Source: Elysia chlorotica
Lineage: Eukaryota; Mollusca; Gastropoda; Plakobranchidae
Assembly (NCBI GenBank): GCA_003991915.1
Contig: RQTK01000236.1
Span: 95,145-159,144, forward strand
Length of the DNA stretch: 64,000 nt
Direction: 5' to 3'
Part shown: piece after piece, positions 35,516-55,503 of the stretch
Numbering within the stretch: the stretch's first letter is position 1
Layout of the letters: each line of letters begins with the position of its first letter
The notes under the pieces: generated by a model
Seen by the model: only the letters and a program-made list of their open reading frames with translations
Database searches by the model: none
What the model was told of the DNA's origin: nothing
Translations under genes and position numbers: made by a program

Positions 35516-36829
35516 TTTAACGGAAATATCGAGGGCGGAAACTAATCAAATAATTATTTAAGGCAAATACTGACCATGCTAAATCCCCAAAAGCCATAGG
35601 CTTTCTGAACATAACTCAAACGGATGGATCTTAAATATTGTGCAATACAAAGGTTAAGAATTCACCGACACGTACACAGGCTGCGAACATGTTTTCGTCT
35701 GCTTTAAAAACAATTACGAGTTAAATAAGACCATGATAAATTAAATATTGTGAGCAAAAAGCACATGGAACAATAAATTAATTACCACTCTTACGACAAT
35801 AAGAAGAAAAAAAATACCGTCAACAATTGTCGAAAAGTTTAAACCTTTTTATAGTATACACTACTTACTCTGAGCTGGGTGCGTTGGCTGGGCTTCCATT
35901 GATTACATGAATATTCAGGACGAAGATAATTAGATAATTTGTCTGCATGCGTTAGGATCGAGAACTATACTTATTATAAAAAACTGAATGGTAATAAACT
36001 TTATGCTGTACTTCAATTAATAGAATTTTGACCATGTTTCGCAAAAATATTTTTGAAAAATTAAAAATAATATATATCGCCCTTATATCTTTAACCTTCC
36101 TATAAGGAAATGCGCGCTTTGAAAACAAAATGTTCAGCAGCTGAGATCCTAGACGTACACGGGATACAGTTTCCTGCCTTCAAAACTAGACAAGCAACCC
36201 ATCATAAACTGATAATGTTTTATGGCCACAAAACCCTAGACCCCTTGCTTTATACATTGTAGTCCATGTATCCCGGACTTGGTATTGTTACGAGTGGTGG
36301 CGGGGTAGGCTAAGGTTTCCTAGAACTTGCGTATCGAGAACCAGCGGTTTTATTGACACTTGGTGGCGCTGTGAGCAACGGATCATTATCGGCCATAAAC
36401 CTAAACGAGCCTGTTTATCACGGGTTTGATCTCGGAATGAAAAATTGCCATTGTAATTGATAATGTGTTACAAGTTCCCCGTGAGATCTTAAGGGGTTCA
36501 TAATTGGGTGTTAAAATATACTAAAAAGCGGCAAGCACTTAATTTCTATAGACAAAAAAGGAAAGAAAACGTGAGGATACAATTATATAGCGAGAAAGCA
36601 TTCTGTATCATATTCTGGTTGGGACCGCGTTCAAATAAAAAAAAATGTCAGGCGAGTGCAATAAACCTTCTTATTAAGTCTCTACAGGCACAACTTTTAC
36701 GGAGTAGTGTAAATCAAGATTTTTTTTCAGCGGAAATAGACTGATTTCCTGTCAAAATACAAGAAAGAGGGAGAACGTAAGAGAGAGGGAGACAGACAGA
36801 AAGACAGAGACATGGACAGAGACAGGGGT

Positions 36830-36832
<3 letters not shown>

Positions 36833-36877
<45 letters not shown>

Positions 36878-37042
36878 AGAATGAGATATTATTTAGAAGG
36901 TGGGGTGAGCGATTCGGTTTGTGCCGTCAAATACTGTTATAAGTGTATAATGTAAAACAATGACAAAAAAAAAAAATTCTTTTATATAATCGGAAAACCA
37001 CAGGATCTAAAAAAAAAAGGATGTCTCCCTCTCTGATTGCCG

Positions 37043-37098
<56 letters not shown>
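36833..37098. repeat. (GA)n and (CT)n microsatellite pair
   Basis: A GA tract at 36833-36870 and a CT tract at 37049-37098 lie about 180 bp apart in inverted sense and could pair in single strands. Confidence 0.9.
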
Positions 37099-37099
<1 letters not shown>

Positions 37100-38869
37100 A
37101 GAAAGGTATAGGACGTATAAATATTTCTTTTTTGATTTTATTGACTAGAACATTTTCCAAGAACTGGACTGAATGAAATCAAATTTCTGATCGTTGTAAT
37201 AGGATCTAACATTCCATTGTGGTCATAGAGTTCAGCATCCGATGGGTTGTTGAGATATTACAAAAGTTCCTGCCAGAAGGCCAAGGCTCGTGACTTTATT
37301 TATGAAGCATAACACACATGTATACAAGTTGTCATCACCAGGAATCAAACATTTTTGTTTTACTTTTCGAATAGTGTCCCTCCACTTATTATTTTTACAA
37401 TCCAATTTAACCACACTACATTTTTTATACCTTACATTACATTTTGTCTAGGGAATTTTTACTTTTTATAGGAAAATAATGAAAGTCTTTATAACGTACC
37501 GCCCCGAGTGAGAACAATCTTCTCAACATTAAGTAAACACTTCTTTTGTTGCTTTAATGATAATATTTATTCTTGTTAATTGTGTCTGTGTCAATAATGG
37601 CGTGCTGGTGTTTTGTTTTTGTTTTTTTCCTTTATTAGTAAAATCTGTAAAAAAAAAATGAAAACCAACAGACAAAGACACTTGATTGCAGATTACTCTC
37701 TATCTCTGTTTCTAGCTCTCTACCCCTCTCTGTTACACTGCCTCTCTCTCTCTGTATATCTATCTATCTATCCATCTCTCTCCATACCCTCTGCCTCTCA
37801 CTCAGTCGAACACGCTCCTTCCACCCCTCTTTCTTTCCCCTCTAGTCTTCCTATCCTTTATAGTTATGTATCATGTATTATATCATCCATCAATATTTCT
37901 CTTATTTGGTCTTTGGTTCATGCATTGCTAACGTATAAAATACATGCGCTACTATGGCGCTACGAGCACTGCAAAACAACAACAACAAAACCTGAACAGC
38001 ATATTTCTAGTCACGTATCTCTGTCCCTTTCACCCATGAAGCAGGCAATGGAAACTGCTGGAGCCGCTCTCACACATGGGGCTATAGATAAGTGAACGGC
38101 GGACCAAAATACTAATACTATTGCTTACTCTGCAATATGTATGGCTTGATTTAACACCATACCTACTGCACGTGTATTAACACCATACCTTTCAAATTTC
38201 ACTGAATATTTGCATAATAATTTATTGAAGGTTGGAGTTATGCCGGTCGGCCCAAAGCTGCCGGACGCCCGCCGATTTGCCGATGCGTGTATCCGGTTTC
38301 TCAATCATTATTTGGGCGCTCTTTAAAGCTTACTTCGACAAAATACGATTGGTCGTAGCGAGTCGACCAAATCAAACTAAGTAATAATTTGTGTTAGCAT
38401 CTGGAGCCAATAAGAACGGCATACTATTGTTAATGATACGTGTCTTTTTGGGGGGATTTGTTGTATTATTATTGTCTTGTTGTTGTTTTTTACAATTACA
38501 TCATCTGTTAACTGCTTCTTTGTTCATTAGACGCCTGAACAATACAATTGTATGTTCTGTCAACATTTATTATTACCTTGAAAAGCACCCGCTAAACATC
38601 AACCGAGACAAACCCAACTACCTCTTAACAAAATGCGATTCAATCACGACTAGAAAATCAGTGGCAAAACTTTGCCCTGGGCAAAACAAATTCCCCCCCC
38701 CCCCTTACGACAGAAGCCCCCCAACTACAAAAGCCTGAGTCTTCGCTGTAGACCTTATTGTCCCCGGCATGGTCAAGTGCTCATCTCCCACATCGCGTTT
38801 CTGTTTTGTTCAAACTAACTTTGGCCACACGGGCGCCATTGAAGAAGGTTTAAGTACTTCCTTGTCTGG

Positions 38870-38896
38870 TTGGTTGGTTTGGACCAAACCAACCAA
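38870..38896. repeat. Perfect 13-bp inverted repeat, 1-nt loop (repeated at 40098-40124)
   Basis: TTGGTTGGTTTGG and its exact complement flank a single A; more CCAAACC words follow. The identical structure is present in the second B module. Confidence 0.9.
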
Positions 38897-39008
38897 ACCA
38901 AAACCAACTTCCTTGTCAACACTTCACAAAATGGTGTAGCGTAGCCTATGGTTTATTTAGTAATTATGACAAACTTTTGAAAATATATTTTATTCCTTCG
39001 GATAAGCG

Positions 39009-39117
39009 TGGTGGTGGTGGCGGTGGTTGTGGTAGTGGTGGCGGTGGTGGTGATGGTGGCGGTGGTGGTGGCGGTGGTGGTGGCGGTGGTGGTGGCGGTG
39101 GTGGTGGTGGTGGTGGT
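39009..39117. repeat. (GGT)n/(GGC)n tract
   Basis: A GGT-rich triplet tract closing the first B module. The polyglycine, polyvaline and polytryptophan-like frames across it are artefacts. Confidence 0.95.
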
Positions 39118-39654
39118 GTCATTATTTGGGCGCTCTTCAAAGCTTACTTCGACAATAATACGATTGGTCGTAGCGAGTCGACCAAATCAAACTAAGTAAT
39201 AATTTGTGTTAGCATCTGGAGCCAATAAGAACGGCATACTATTGTTAATGATACGTGTCTTTTTGGGGGGATTTGTTGTATTATTATTGTCTTGTTGTTT
39301 TTTTTTACAATTACATCATCTGTTAACTCCTTCTTTTTTCATTAGACGCCTGAACAATACAATTGTATGTTCTGTCAACATTTATTATTACCTTGAAAAG
39401 CACCCGCTAAACATCAACCGAGACAAACCCAACTACCTCTTAATAAAATGCGACTCAATCACGACTAGAAAATCAGTGGCAAAACTTTGCCCTGGGCAAA
39501 ACAAGATCCCCCCCCCCCTTACGACAGAAGCCCCCCAACTAGAGGGAAGCAGTGGACCCACCCTCTTAACCAGTCAGTATGTCAAGAGGAGGTATAAATC
39601 AAAGTTCTGGGACTAAAATGCTGAAAATAACAATACAGAGCACCCCCTTTTTCC

Positions 39655-39682
39655 TATTTATTTATTTATTTATTTATTTAGT
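39655..39682. repeat. (TTTA)n short tract
   Basis: Seven TATT/TTTA units, with a degenerate continuation to about 39705. Confidence 0.85.
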
Positions 39683-40235
39683 TAGTTATTTATGTATTTA
39701 TCGTAATTATTTTTTTTATAAACATAAAAAATATTAAGAATTAAGACAGACTAATCATAACGTACCCAATGGTACCGAACCCAAAATGAATACAATCAGT
39801 TAATTGTAACAATGTAAAGAATAACAATAGCAGCAATGGTCATATTATCATTGGTTTCCATCTAGAGTGGCAACGGAAGTAACAATAGTGGTAGTAAAAA
39901 TAATGGTAGGGATATTTATAATAGTAATAATAGAGGTCGTAAAAATAGCGACAGTAAGATTTATGATGATAATAATATTAGTGGTGTGTCCCCGGCGTGG
40001 TCAAGTGCTCATCTCCCACATCGCGTTTCTGTTTTGTTCAAACTAACTTTGGCCACACGGGCGCCATTGAAGAAGGTTTAAGTACTTCCTTGTCTGGTTG
40101 GTTGGTTTGGACCAAACCAACCAAACCAAAACCAACTTCCTTGTCAACACTTCACAAAATGGTGTAGCGTAGCCTATGGTTTATTTAGTAATTATGACAA
40201 ACTTTTGAAAATATATTTTATTCCTTCGGATAAGC

Positions 40236-40397
40236 GTGGTGGTGGTGGCGGTGGTTGTGGTAGTGGTGGCGGTGGTGGTGGTGGTGGTGGTGGTGGTGGT
40301 GGTGGTGGTGGCGGTGGTGGTGGTGGTGGTGGTGGTGATGGTGATGGTGGTGGTGATGGTGGTGGTGGTGGTGATGGTAGTGGTGGTGGTGGTGTTG
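40236..40397. repeat. (GGT)n tract, longer copy
   Basis: A GGT tract of about 160 bp with GGC and GAT interruptions at the end of the second B module. It is longer than the first copy, as expected for slippage after duplication. Confidence 0.95.
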
Positions 40398-41315
40398 GCC
40401 AGGTCGAGGAGGTGGTGGTACATGTAGCCCCAATATATGAGAGAGACTTTTTACCCCATGATGCGAGACTTTTTACCCTGTCACTTTCTAACTCTTTTCA
40501 TATTATATTAAATTTTTGCCAAAAAAAAAAAAAAAAGAGTGATTATTGACTTCCTGGTTTTGGCTAGTTAAATGTTGGTACTTGTGATGACATTTGTGCA
40601 AAACATGTTGTGTTTGTATGGTTCAGAGCTAATAAGCAAAGTATGTATAACATAACGAGACTTTAAGCCCCGCCTTCCCCTACTGGTAGCCTAAGGTAGG
40701 CCTAGTAATAGAACCTAAGGAAACGATTAAAACAATAACAGTAAAATAAGCTTATTTGAACATGTATAAGCATACATTAAACATTTACAACGTCTCATTT
40801 TTTATTGTGGCTTCTTCAGATGGAGATAACGCTGTTAAACAAAACATACAAGTGGCGTTTTATTAATGTTTTTTCTAATTTTCGTTACTGATTTCTTGAA
40901 GACTAATCAGGTTAAAACGGTAGGCTTGCTGCCTGCCTTCAATCGCTCCACGGTCTGAATTTTGTGTAAGTGTGTGCACTGAGGAGCTATATCTTTTCCA
41001 GCAACCTTTGTGTAACTGACTCCGCGCGTGTGATTGTGTTAACTCAAGGTACATGTATAATGTATAGTCATGTATAATAGAGTATATATTTTTTCGGTTT
41101 TTTTCGGCACTTTGCTTCATTCTTCAATCGACTCCCAGACTTCCGGTAAGAAATTTTCTTTAGAAACGCATGTAAACAATGGAGAGTTGCACTGGTTCCG
41201 CGGTTTAGATCTTTACAGTCTAAACGGTTGAACAAGTATTAACGTAAAATGAATAAATGGTTCTCAGGAACCAATGAAAATTATGTTAGTTTAGTATGCT
41301 ACATTATCTATTACC

Positions 41316-50305
<8,990 letters not shown>

Positions 50306-52080
50306 TTAAAAGATCTGAGACTCTTTCTCAAGACATCCACCCCTGACTTAACCATACAGCTACACAGACTCAAAGTGCGACTCTAGAATTCGAATCTCTG
50401 CAGCACAATAGTTGTTTTAATAGTTATGACACACCCACAATATTCTAGCTCAAGAAAAAATACTTGTTAGCTCTCCTTGTATTCTTTTAGTTAGATCTGT
50501 GGATGGTTCATGCGTCTAAGATAAATTAAGGTCACACATTTGTGTTAAAAAAAAAAAAAAACATAAAAGGTATTTTTTCTCCATTTGTTAGCTTGGCTAG
50601 CTATCTGACTGTGATAAAAGTTTATTAACACGGTAGCTTTTTATATTATACTAAATCCTTTTTTGGTAGATGTTGCATGACAATAGTTTTACAATGTTCA
50701 ATCTCATATATTTATGTGATTAGCATTGAAATGTAAATTGTGCATAGTTAATTATATTGTTTATTATATATCCATTTAAAACATTTTATGCTGCATATAA
50801 TTAGTGTGAGTTTCAAATATTGTTTAATGGTTTACTTCCTAGTTTACCTGAAATTCCAAACTATTGATCCTCCTGAGACCAAGATATTGGATTAATTTTA
50901 TCGATATAAAAATTGGTTTTACATCTTAATATATATATTATTGCACCTAAATTAAAAACAAATAAGTCAAGTGCCTTCTCAAAGGCAATTAGGGACCATT
51001 TCTCATGGAAAGAAAAATAAGAATAAAATACCAGGAACTTTTCTTTATATTGTAACACTGGTTTAGTGTTTTCCTACGTGCCTTTTTCGTGTTTTCAAGT
51101 AAAACTCTAACTTTTAACCAAAGCATTCTTTTGCCAGCATTCCATATTTTCCTATGCACAATTTTTATGCACCAATTTCACTTTGTATTATGTAATTAAT
51201 TAAATGGCATTTCTAATGTGATAATCCAATGATTAGATTCTGTGCTGCTATCCTTGCTCAAATTTTTTTGGCAATAATTTTTCCTTTTTCCTTTTTTGCA
51301 ATCAATTAGTGTTAACCTTTTCAGTGTAAATATTAATAGACATGGCAAGGTTACATATTTAATGTTTAGCTTTCTGTGCACTAAAAAATAAAAAAAAAAT
51401 AAAAAATGTTTGACAAAGTCAGGGCTAAAATCACAAAGATGTTTCAGGAGTTTCATTGAACATTGTAAAAAATGTGTGGAAATAACAGTATTAATTTCGT
51501 TACATTTGTTGCAATGTTGGTATTTAATACACTAAGAAGGATCTCTGTACCAGTTTCAAGAAACCGTTAATGTGTATGAGCATCACCATTTTACTAGTCG
51601 ATTGATGGATTGTTTTTTCTTGTTTATAAGCACAATATAGTGGTTCTTATTGTTAAAAAATAATTGAATCAGAGATCAGGGTCAATTTGAAAAGTTGCTT
51701 GCATACTATTTTCCCCACTAAATGAATATTATTAGCATCCAAAGTATCATTTTTTCCATTATGTTGATATTAGTTTTGTGATAACCTTGCACATTCTTAC
51801 ATTCCTTTTGTCATCGAATGTTGTTTTAATAGACATAATTTTAAATGTTTGAGGGATATTTTAATTGCATTGATTTTATTTTTAAATTTTTATTGGTATA
51901 AAATTACTCTTAAAAAGTAAAAACCTGTGATATTTTATTATTATAAATCGAAATTCTTCATATGTTGTCATAAAAAAAGTGCTGTAACTTATGCATCGCT
52001 TTATTTATTCAAAATTGTTTTTATTAATATTATTTCACTAACATGGTTTAAATCTAAGAATATATGCATTATAAATGTAT
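50306..52080. other. Calpain 3' UTR and plain AT-rich intergenic DNA
   Basis: No coding exon, tRNA-like unit or clear transposon is recognised between the calpain stop and the Helitron relic. Confidence 0.5.
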
Positions 52081-52095
52081 GATTTTGCAAAAAAT

Positions 52096-53402
52096 TCAGG
52101 AAAACCGTGTTTTCCAAGTATCCACAATTTTGGTCGATATTCCAATTCGATCCAAGGATATGATGTCAGGTTGGGTGATAATTTCAACATTGGCGTTGCG
52201 GAAATTCAAAAGGTTTTCAGCAAACAGTCTGTTTTCATCATTTCTGAATGATGCTGCATGCATGTTAACAGTCAGACTGAATGTTATCAGTATTGATGGC
52301 GCTTGGAAGACGTGTGCTAGCGCCCTTTTTAACAGAGCATATGGGAGTATCAGTTTGTACAATATTCAGGGGCACTTTGAATGTACTGTGGAGAGTGCAT
52401 CCACTTGGTAGTAGTATAACCACAAAACCACCACTGGCTGTAGCAATTGCAATTAATATTCCCTTGATGCAAGTATTTAAAAGGCCTTACTGCAGCCACC
52501 AGTGGCATCCAAAAAACACCAGCCTCCTTGATGCAATTCCACTATTTCATTCAACATTGTGTGAACATAGGCTTGTTCTTGCTTCAGAAGTTCGATCTTC
52601 TCATTTGCTGTCTCTTGTTTTTCTGCTATATCATAACTGATATCCGTTCTGTATTCCTGGTCGATCCTTTCAGTAGCAAGTCAATCAGGCTGTCGCGTTC
52701 GAAAGTCAGTTAAAGATGGTACTCCCATTGACAAAATATCTTCTAAATTATCAGGCTCATGTTGTATGCTGCTTTGTGTTGAATGTTCAAATGATGTTGA
52801 GTGCATGTTTAAACTCCTGCCTGCCATAGAGCTGATGGATTTGAAGGTGAAGTAATTGTGATATAAAAAAAAGGGCTTTTGTGCGTTGCATATTATAATC
52901 CTTGAGTTAGCCACGGGCTATGCTTGCTTCTCTGAACACAAGGTAAACTGTTCCTTCAAATGTTCTGGGAGACTGGAAACTTGTGGGACCTTGTACAGAA
53001 AGCAATAACAGGCGAAGGTAAAATCAATCACCTTGCTTTGGACCAACCATATAGATTCTTCCAACTGTGGTTTCAAAAACTCCCTCTGTATCGGTAGACT
53101 TGCCTCACTTACGCCGTTTCCATGACTTTGTGGAACTTTTCCAGGTGTAGTCTTAGGGCACACCAGGATAAAAAAGATTTGAAGCAAAATAATCATTGGC
53201 GCAAAGTGAAAAAGCTGGTGAGAGTTGTGGCAGGCGGATCTCCAGCTGCAATCTGTGCCGCAGTAACTTCATTGAAATAAACATGTTGGCCGTTTTCTAG
53301 ATGTAAATCAAGTTGAACAACTGGGGCGAATCGTTGAGTAATGGGCATCTCATACGCCATGCTGATTCGAAGTCCGATGCTTCTGATATATCTTGCGTTC
53401 AC
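52096..53402 (-). mobile_element. Decayed Helitron, PIF1-like helicase region
   Basis: Minus-strand fragments appear in the order known for Helitron Rep-helicase proteins. From 53402 comes VVQLDLHLENGQHVYFNE, then TTLTSFF; next are DYTWKSSTKSWKRRK and YLRLLLLSVQGPTSFQ (about 53150-52950); then QEQAYVHTMLNEI with a degraded Walker A stretch GGWCFLDATGGCSKAF (about 52590-52490); last is SLTVNMHAASFRNDENRLFAENLLNFRNANVEI (52310-52190, given here in sequence pieces). The frame is interrupted several times and the Walker A lysine block is altered, so the copy is inactive. The Rep nuclease end was not recognised, nor were the 5'-TC and 3'-CTRR termini. Confidence 0.75.
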
Positions 53403-53689
53403 GAAATATGAAATTTCATCCTAATTTCCAATCTGCTGAAGTTGAAAGGTCACCTGATCTGCCCCTGTATGTACATATCTCAGTGCATACTTTATGATCT
53501 TTATAGGAGCACAAATTTCAACATTTGCATGGCAATTTAGTTGTCTCAACAGCCAATCATTGTATGGAATCACCCATCTAATTGAATTTCATTGTTATTG
53601 AAGGATTTCATACAGGTCCCACCACCATCTTCTTCACTACGACAACGATATTTTGAATAGCTAAGTTTTTCCTACGCTACATAGCAGTC

Positions 53690-54420
53690 TAGTCTAGATC
53701 TAGAAGATATAATCTAGAGAGGATCTAGATTTATTTAAAGTAGATCTCTAGTACTGGCAATTTTCAATTTATGAAATTTCTAAAATCTAATTAATGTTTT
53801 ATGATAGACATAGATATGGCAGTCAAGATCTCTAGTACTGACTGACACAATAAAATATTAATTATTATAGCCGTTACCGTGCTTACATGCTGTAAAAACA
53901 AACTTACTCTAGTACTGACAATTTTCACTTTATGAAATTTCTAAAATCTAATTGATGCTGTATGCATCATTGGGTCGATTCAAAACTGAGATTAAAAAAA
54001 AAACCCTGCAAAATGGCTGTTTGATCGACGAATCCGTTTGAAACTTATGAAATTTCTAAAATCTAATTAATGCTTTATGCATCATTGTAAAAAATAAATG
54101 AACCAGCCTAAAACATTCAGAAAATTCCAATATACTAATGTATCCAAAGTTTATACCTTGAGTTGGAATGGTGGAAAAGCTGATAATAATTTACCAAGTT
54201 CACAAATATAGAACAGATTTTGTTAGTTATATCCATTTATTGTGTCCTTCATGCTTGCAATTACTGATAGGAAATAAAAGGTTAAGAATCAACGTGTACT
54301 TAATTTAATCCTTCCTCTTATCCGTCCTGAACATCGGATAACTGGGGGGGGGGGGGGGGGCCCCAGGCGGTTGATCGACGAATCCGTTTGAAACTTATGA
54401 AATTTCTGATAACCCTTTCT
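53690..54420. repeat. Dispersed direct repeats around TATGAAATTTCTAAAATCTA and a poly-G run
   Basis: TATGAAATTTCTAAAATCTA occurs near 53770, 53931 and 54047. GATCGACGAATCCGTTTGAA occurs near 54024 and 54374. Two of these end with TGTATGCATCATTG or TTTATGCATCATTG. A G-run of about 18 lies at 54343-54360. The block starts with TCTAGATC words at 53693. It may be a nested repeat beside the Helitron relic. Confidence 0.7.
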
Positions 54421-55413
54421 GACGTCCAGAGAGCTTAAACCACATGTCTGTGACAATAAATTTGCATAAGCAGAAATGTTTTTTGGTTGTACAGTAAAAG
54501 CTTTATTAGTTATCTGTTACCAATTTAACCCCTTGTGTAAGTAACACGACATAGAATTTGAATAAAAAATCTTAACAATCATTGGGCTATAATTAACCTT
54601 CAACTTGATTTTGATAATTGCTCTTATCGAATTTTGAAAAAAAAAGTAAAGCCAAGTTTTCCTTAGCTATGAGAGGCTACTGAAAGGTTACAGAAGGATA
54701 TCTTCTATAATTTATTAATACAGATACAGGAGTCAGGAGCTTGATGTCATTCATCGATGGTATGATACTGTACTGGAAGGGTTAGGAGCTTTTATTTATA
54801 GATTTGTTTTGAGTTAAACTATTATTTTAAAAAAAACTCTTGGAAAATCATGTGTTTCGAATGTAGGAATTTTCTTTAATGAGATTGGAATAACCTGTAT
54901 TCAAATGATTAGGCTGTCAAAATTAATTCAACTTAAGTTTTATCTAAAGACAAATCAATAATATGTGTGTAATTTGATACACAATATTGCTGCCACTGGC
55001 ACTTCTGATTGTTGACACTTTTCTCTTTAATGGACTCATTTTATTTACATTTGGCTCTTTTTTCTTGTCATTTTTATAATAAAGGAAATTGACGGAATAT
55101 TTCAGGCAGTGCATAGAAAGATTATTTGTGATTGTGATTGTTTTTTTTTGTATGCTTGTGACAGCATTATTGAACCTTTAACAACAAGACTCACATCAGA
55201 TGATCACAGTTCACACTGTCATTTTTGTTTTTGTAGATTTTTTTGTCTTAGTTATTTTTAAAGCAACATGAACGTGTACCAATTAATTGTACTTTTATCT
55301 AATTTATAGTCACTTAACATGCTAGGTCATATCCAATTTTGATGGTTCGACAATGAACCAAAGATCTCACTACTTCAGAACAGTGTAATATTTTGGATGT
55401 GGTAAATAAAATA

Positions 55414-55447
<34 letters not shown>

Positions 55448-55448
55448 C

Positions 55449-55503
<55 letters not shown>

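Larger units (their letters stand above)
38305..39541. repeat. Module A, two direct copies (38305-38727, 39119-39541)
   Basis: Two copies of about 423 bp start TCATTATTTGGGCGCTCTT and end in a C-run followed by TTACGACAGAAGCCCCCCAA. They differ at roughly a dozen positions. Both contain an open frame from a GTG codon with no ATG and no exon signals, which I do not call a gene. Confidence 0.9.
38759..40397. repeat. Module B, two direct copies (38759-39118, 39987-40397), each ending in (GGT)n
   Basis: The copies begin TGTCCCCGGC, run through AAGTGCTCATCTCCCACATC and a perfect 13-bp inverted repeat, and end in long GGT/GGC tracts of different length. The interleaved A-B-A-B order points to duplication of a larger A+B unit. 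Confidence 0.9.
34180..41315. other. Intergenic or intronic region between the RPQTA gene and the calpain
   Basis: The first part (34.2-36.8 kb) is AT-rich and shows a tRNA-like relic but no convincing exon, although 5' exons of the minus-strand RPQTA gene must lie here or further on if it is multi-exonic. The rest holds GA/CT microsatellites, duplicated A and B modules and GGT tracts. The last few hundred bases should hold the calpain promoter. Confidence 0.5.

Noticed and set aside
38391-39616. Two similar hydrophobic open frames in the A modules, possibly a duplicated small membrane protein
   Set aside because: Both start at GTG, not ATG, have no exon signals, and are similar only because the DNA module is duplicated.
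40875-41120. Minus-strand 81-codon frame as the first exon of the RPQTA gene
   Set aside because: No donor in a phase matching the exon at 34179 could be shown, and the sequence has no recognisable coding pattern.
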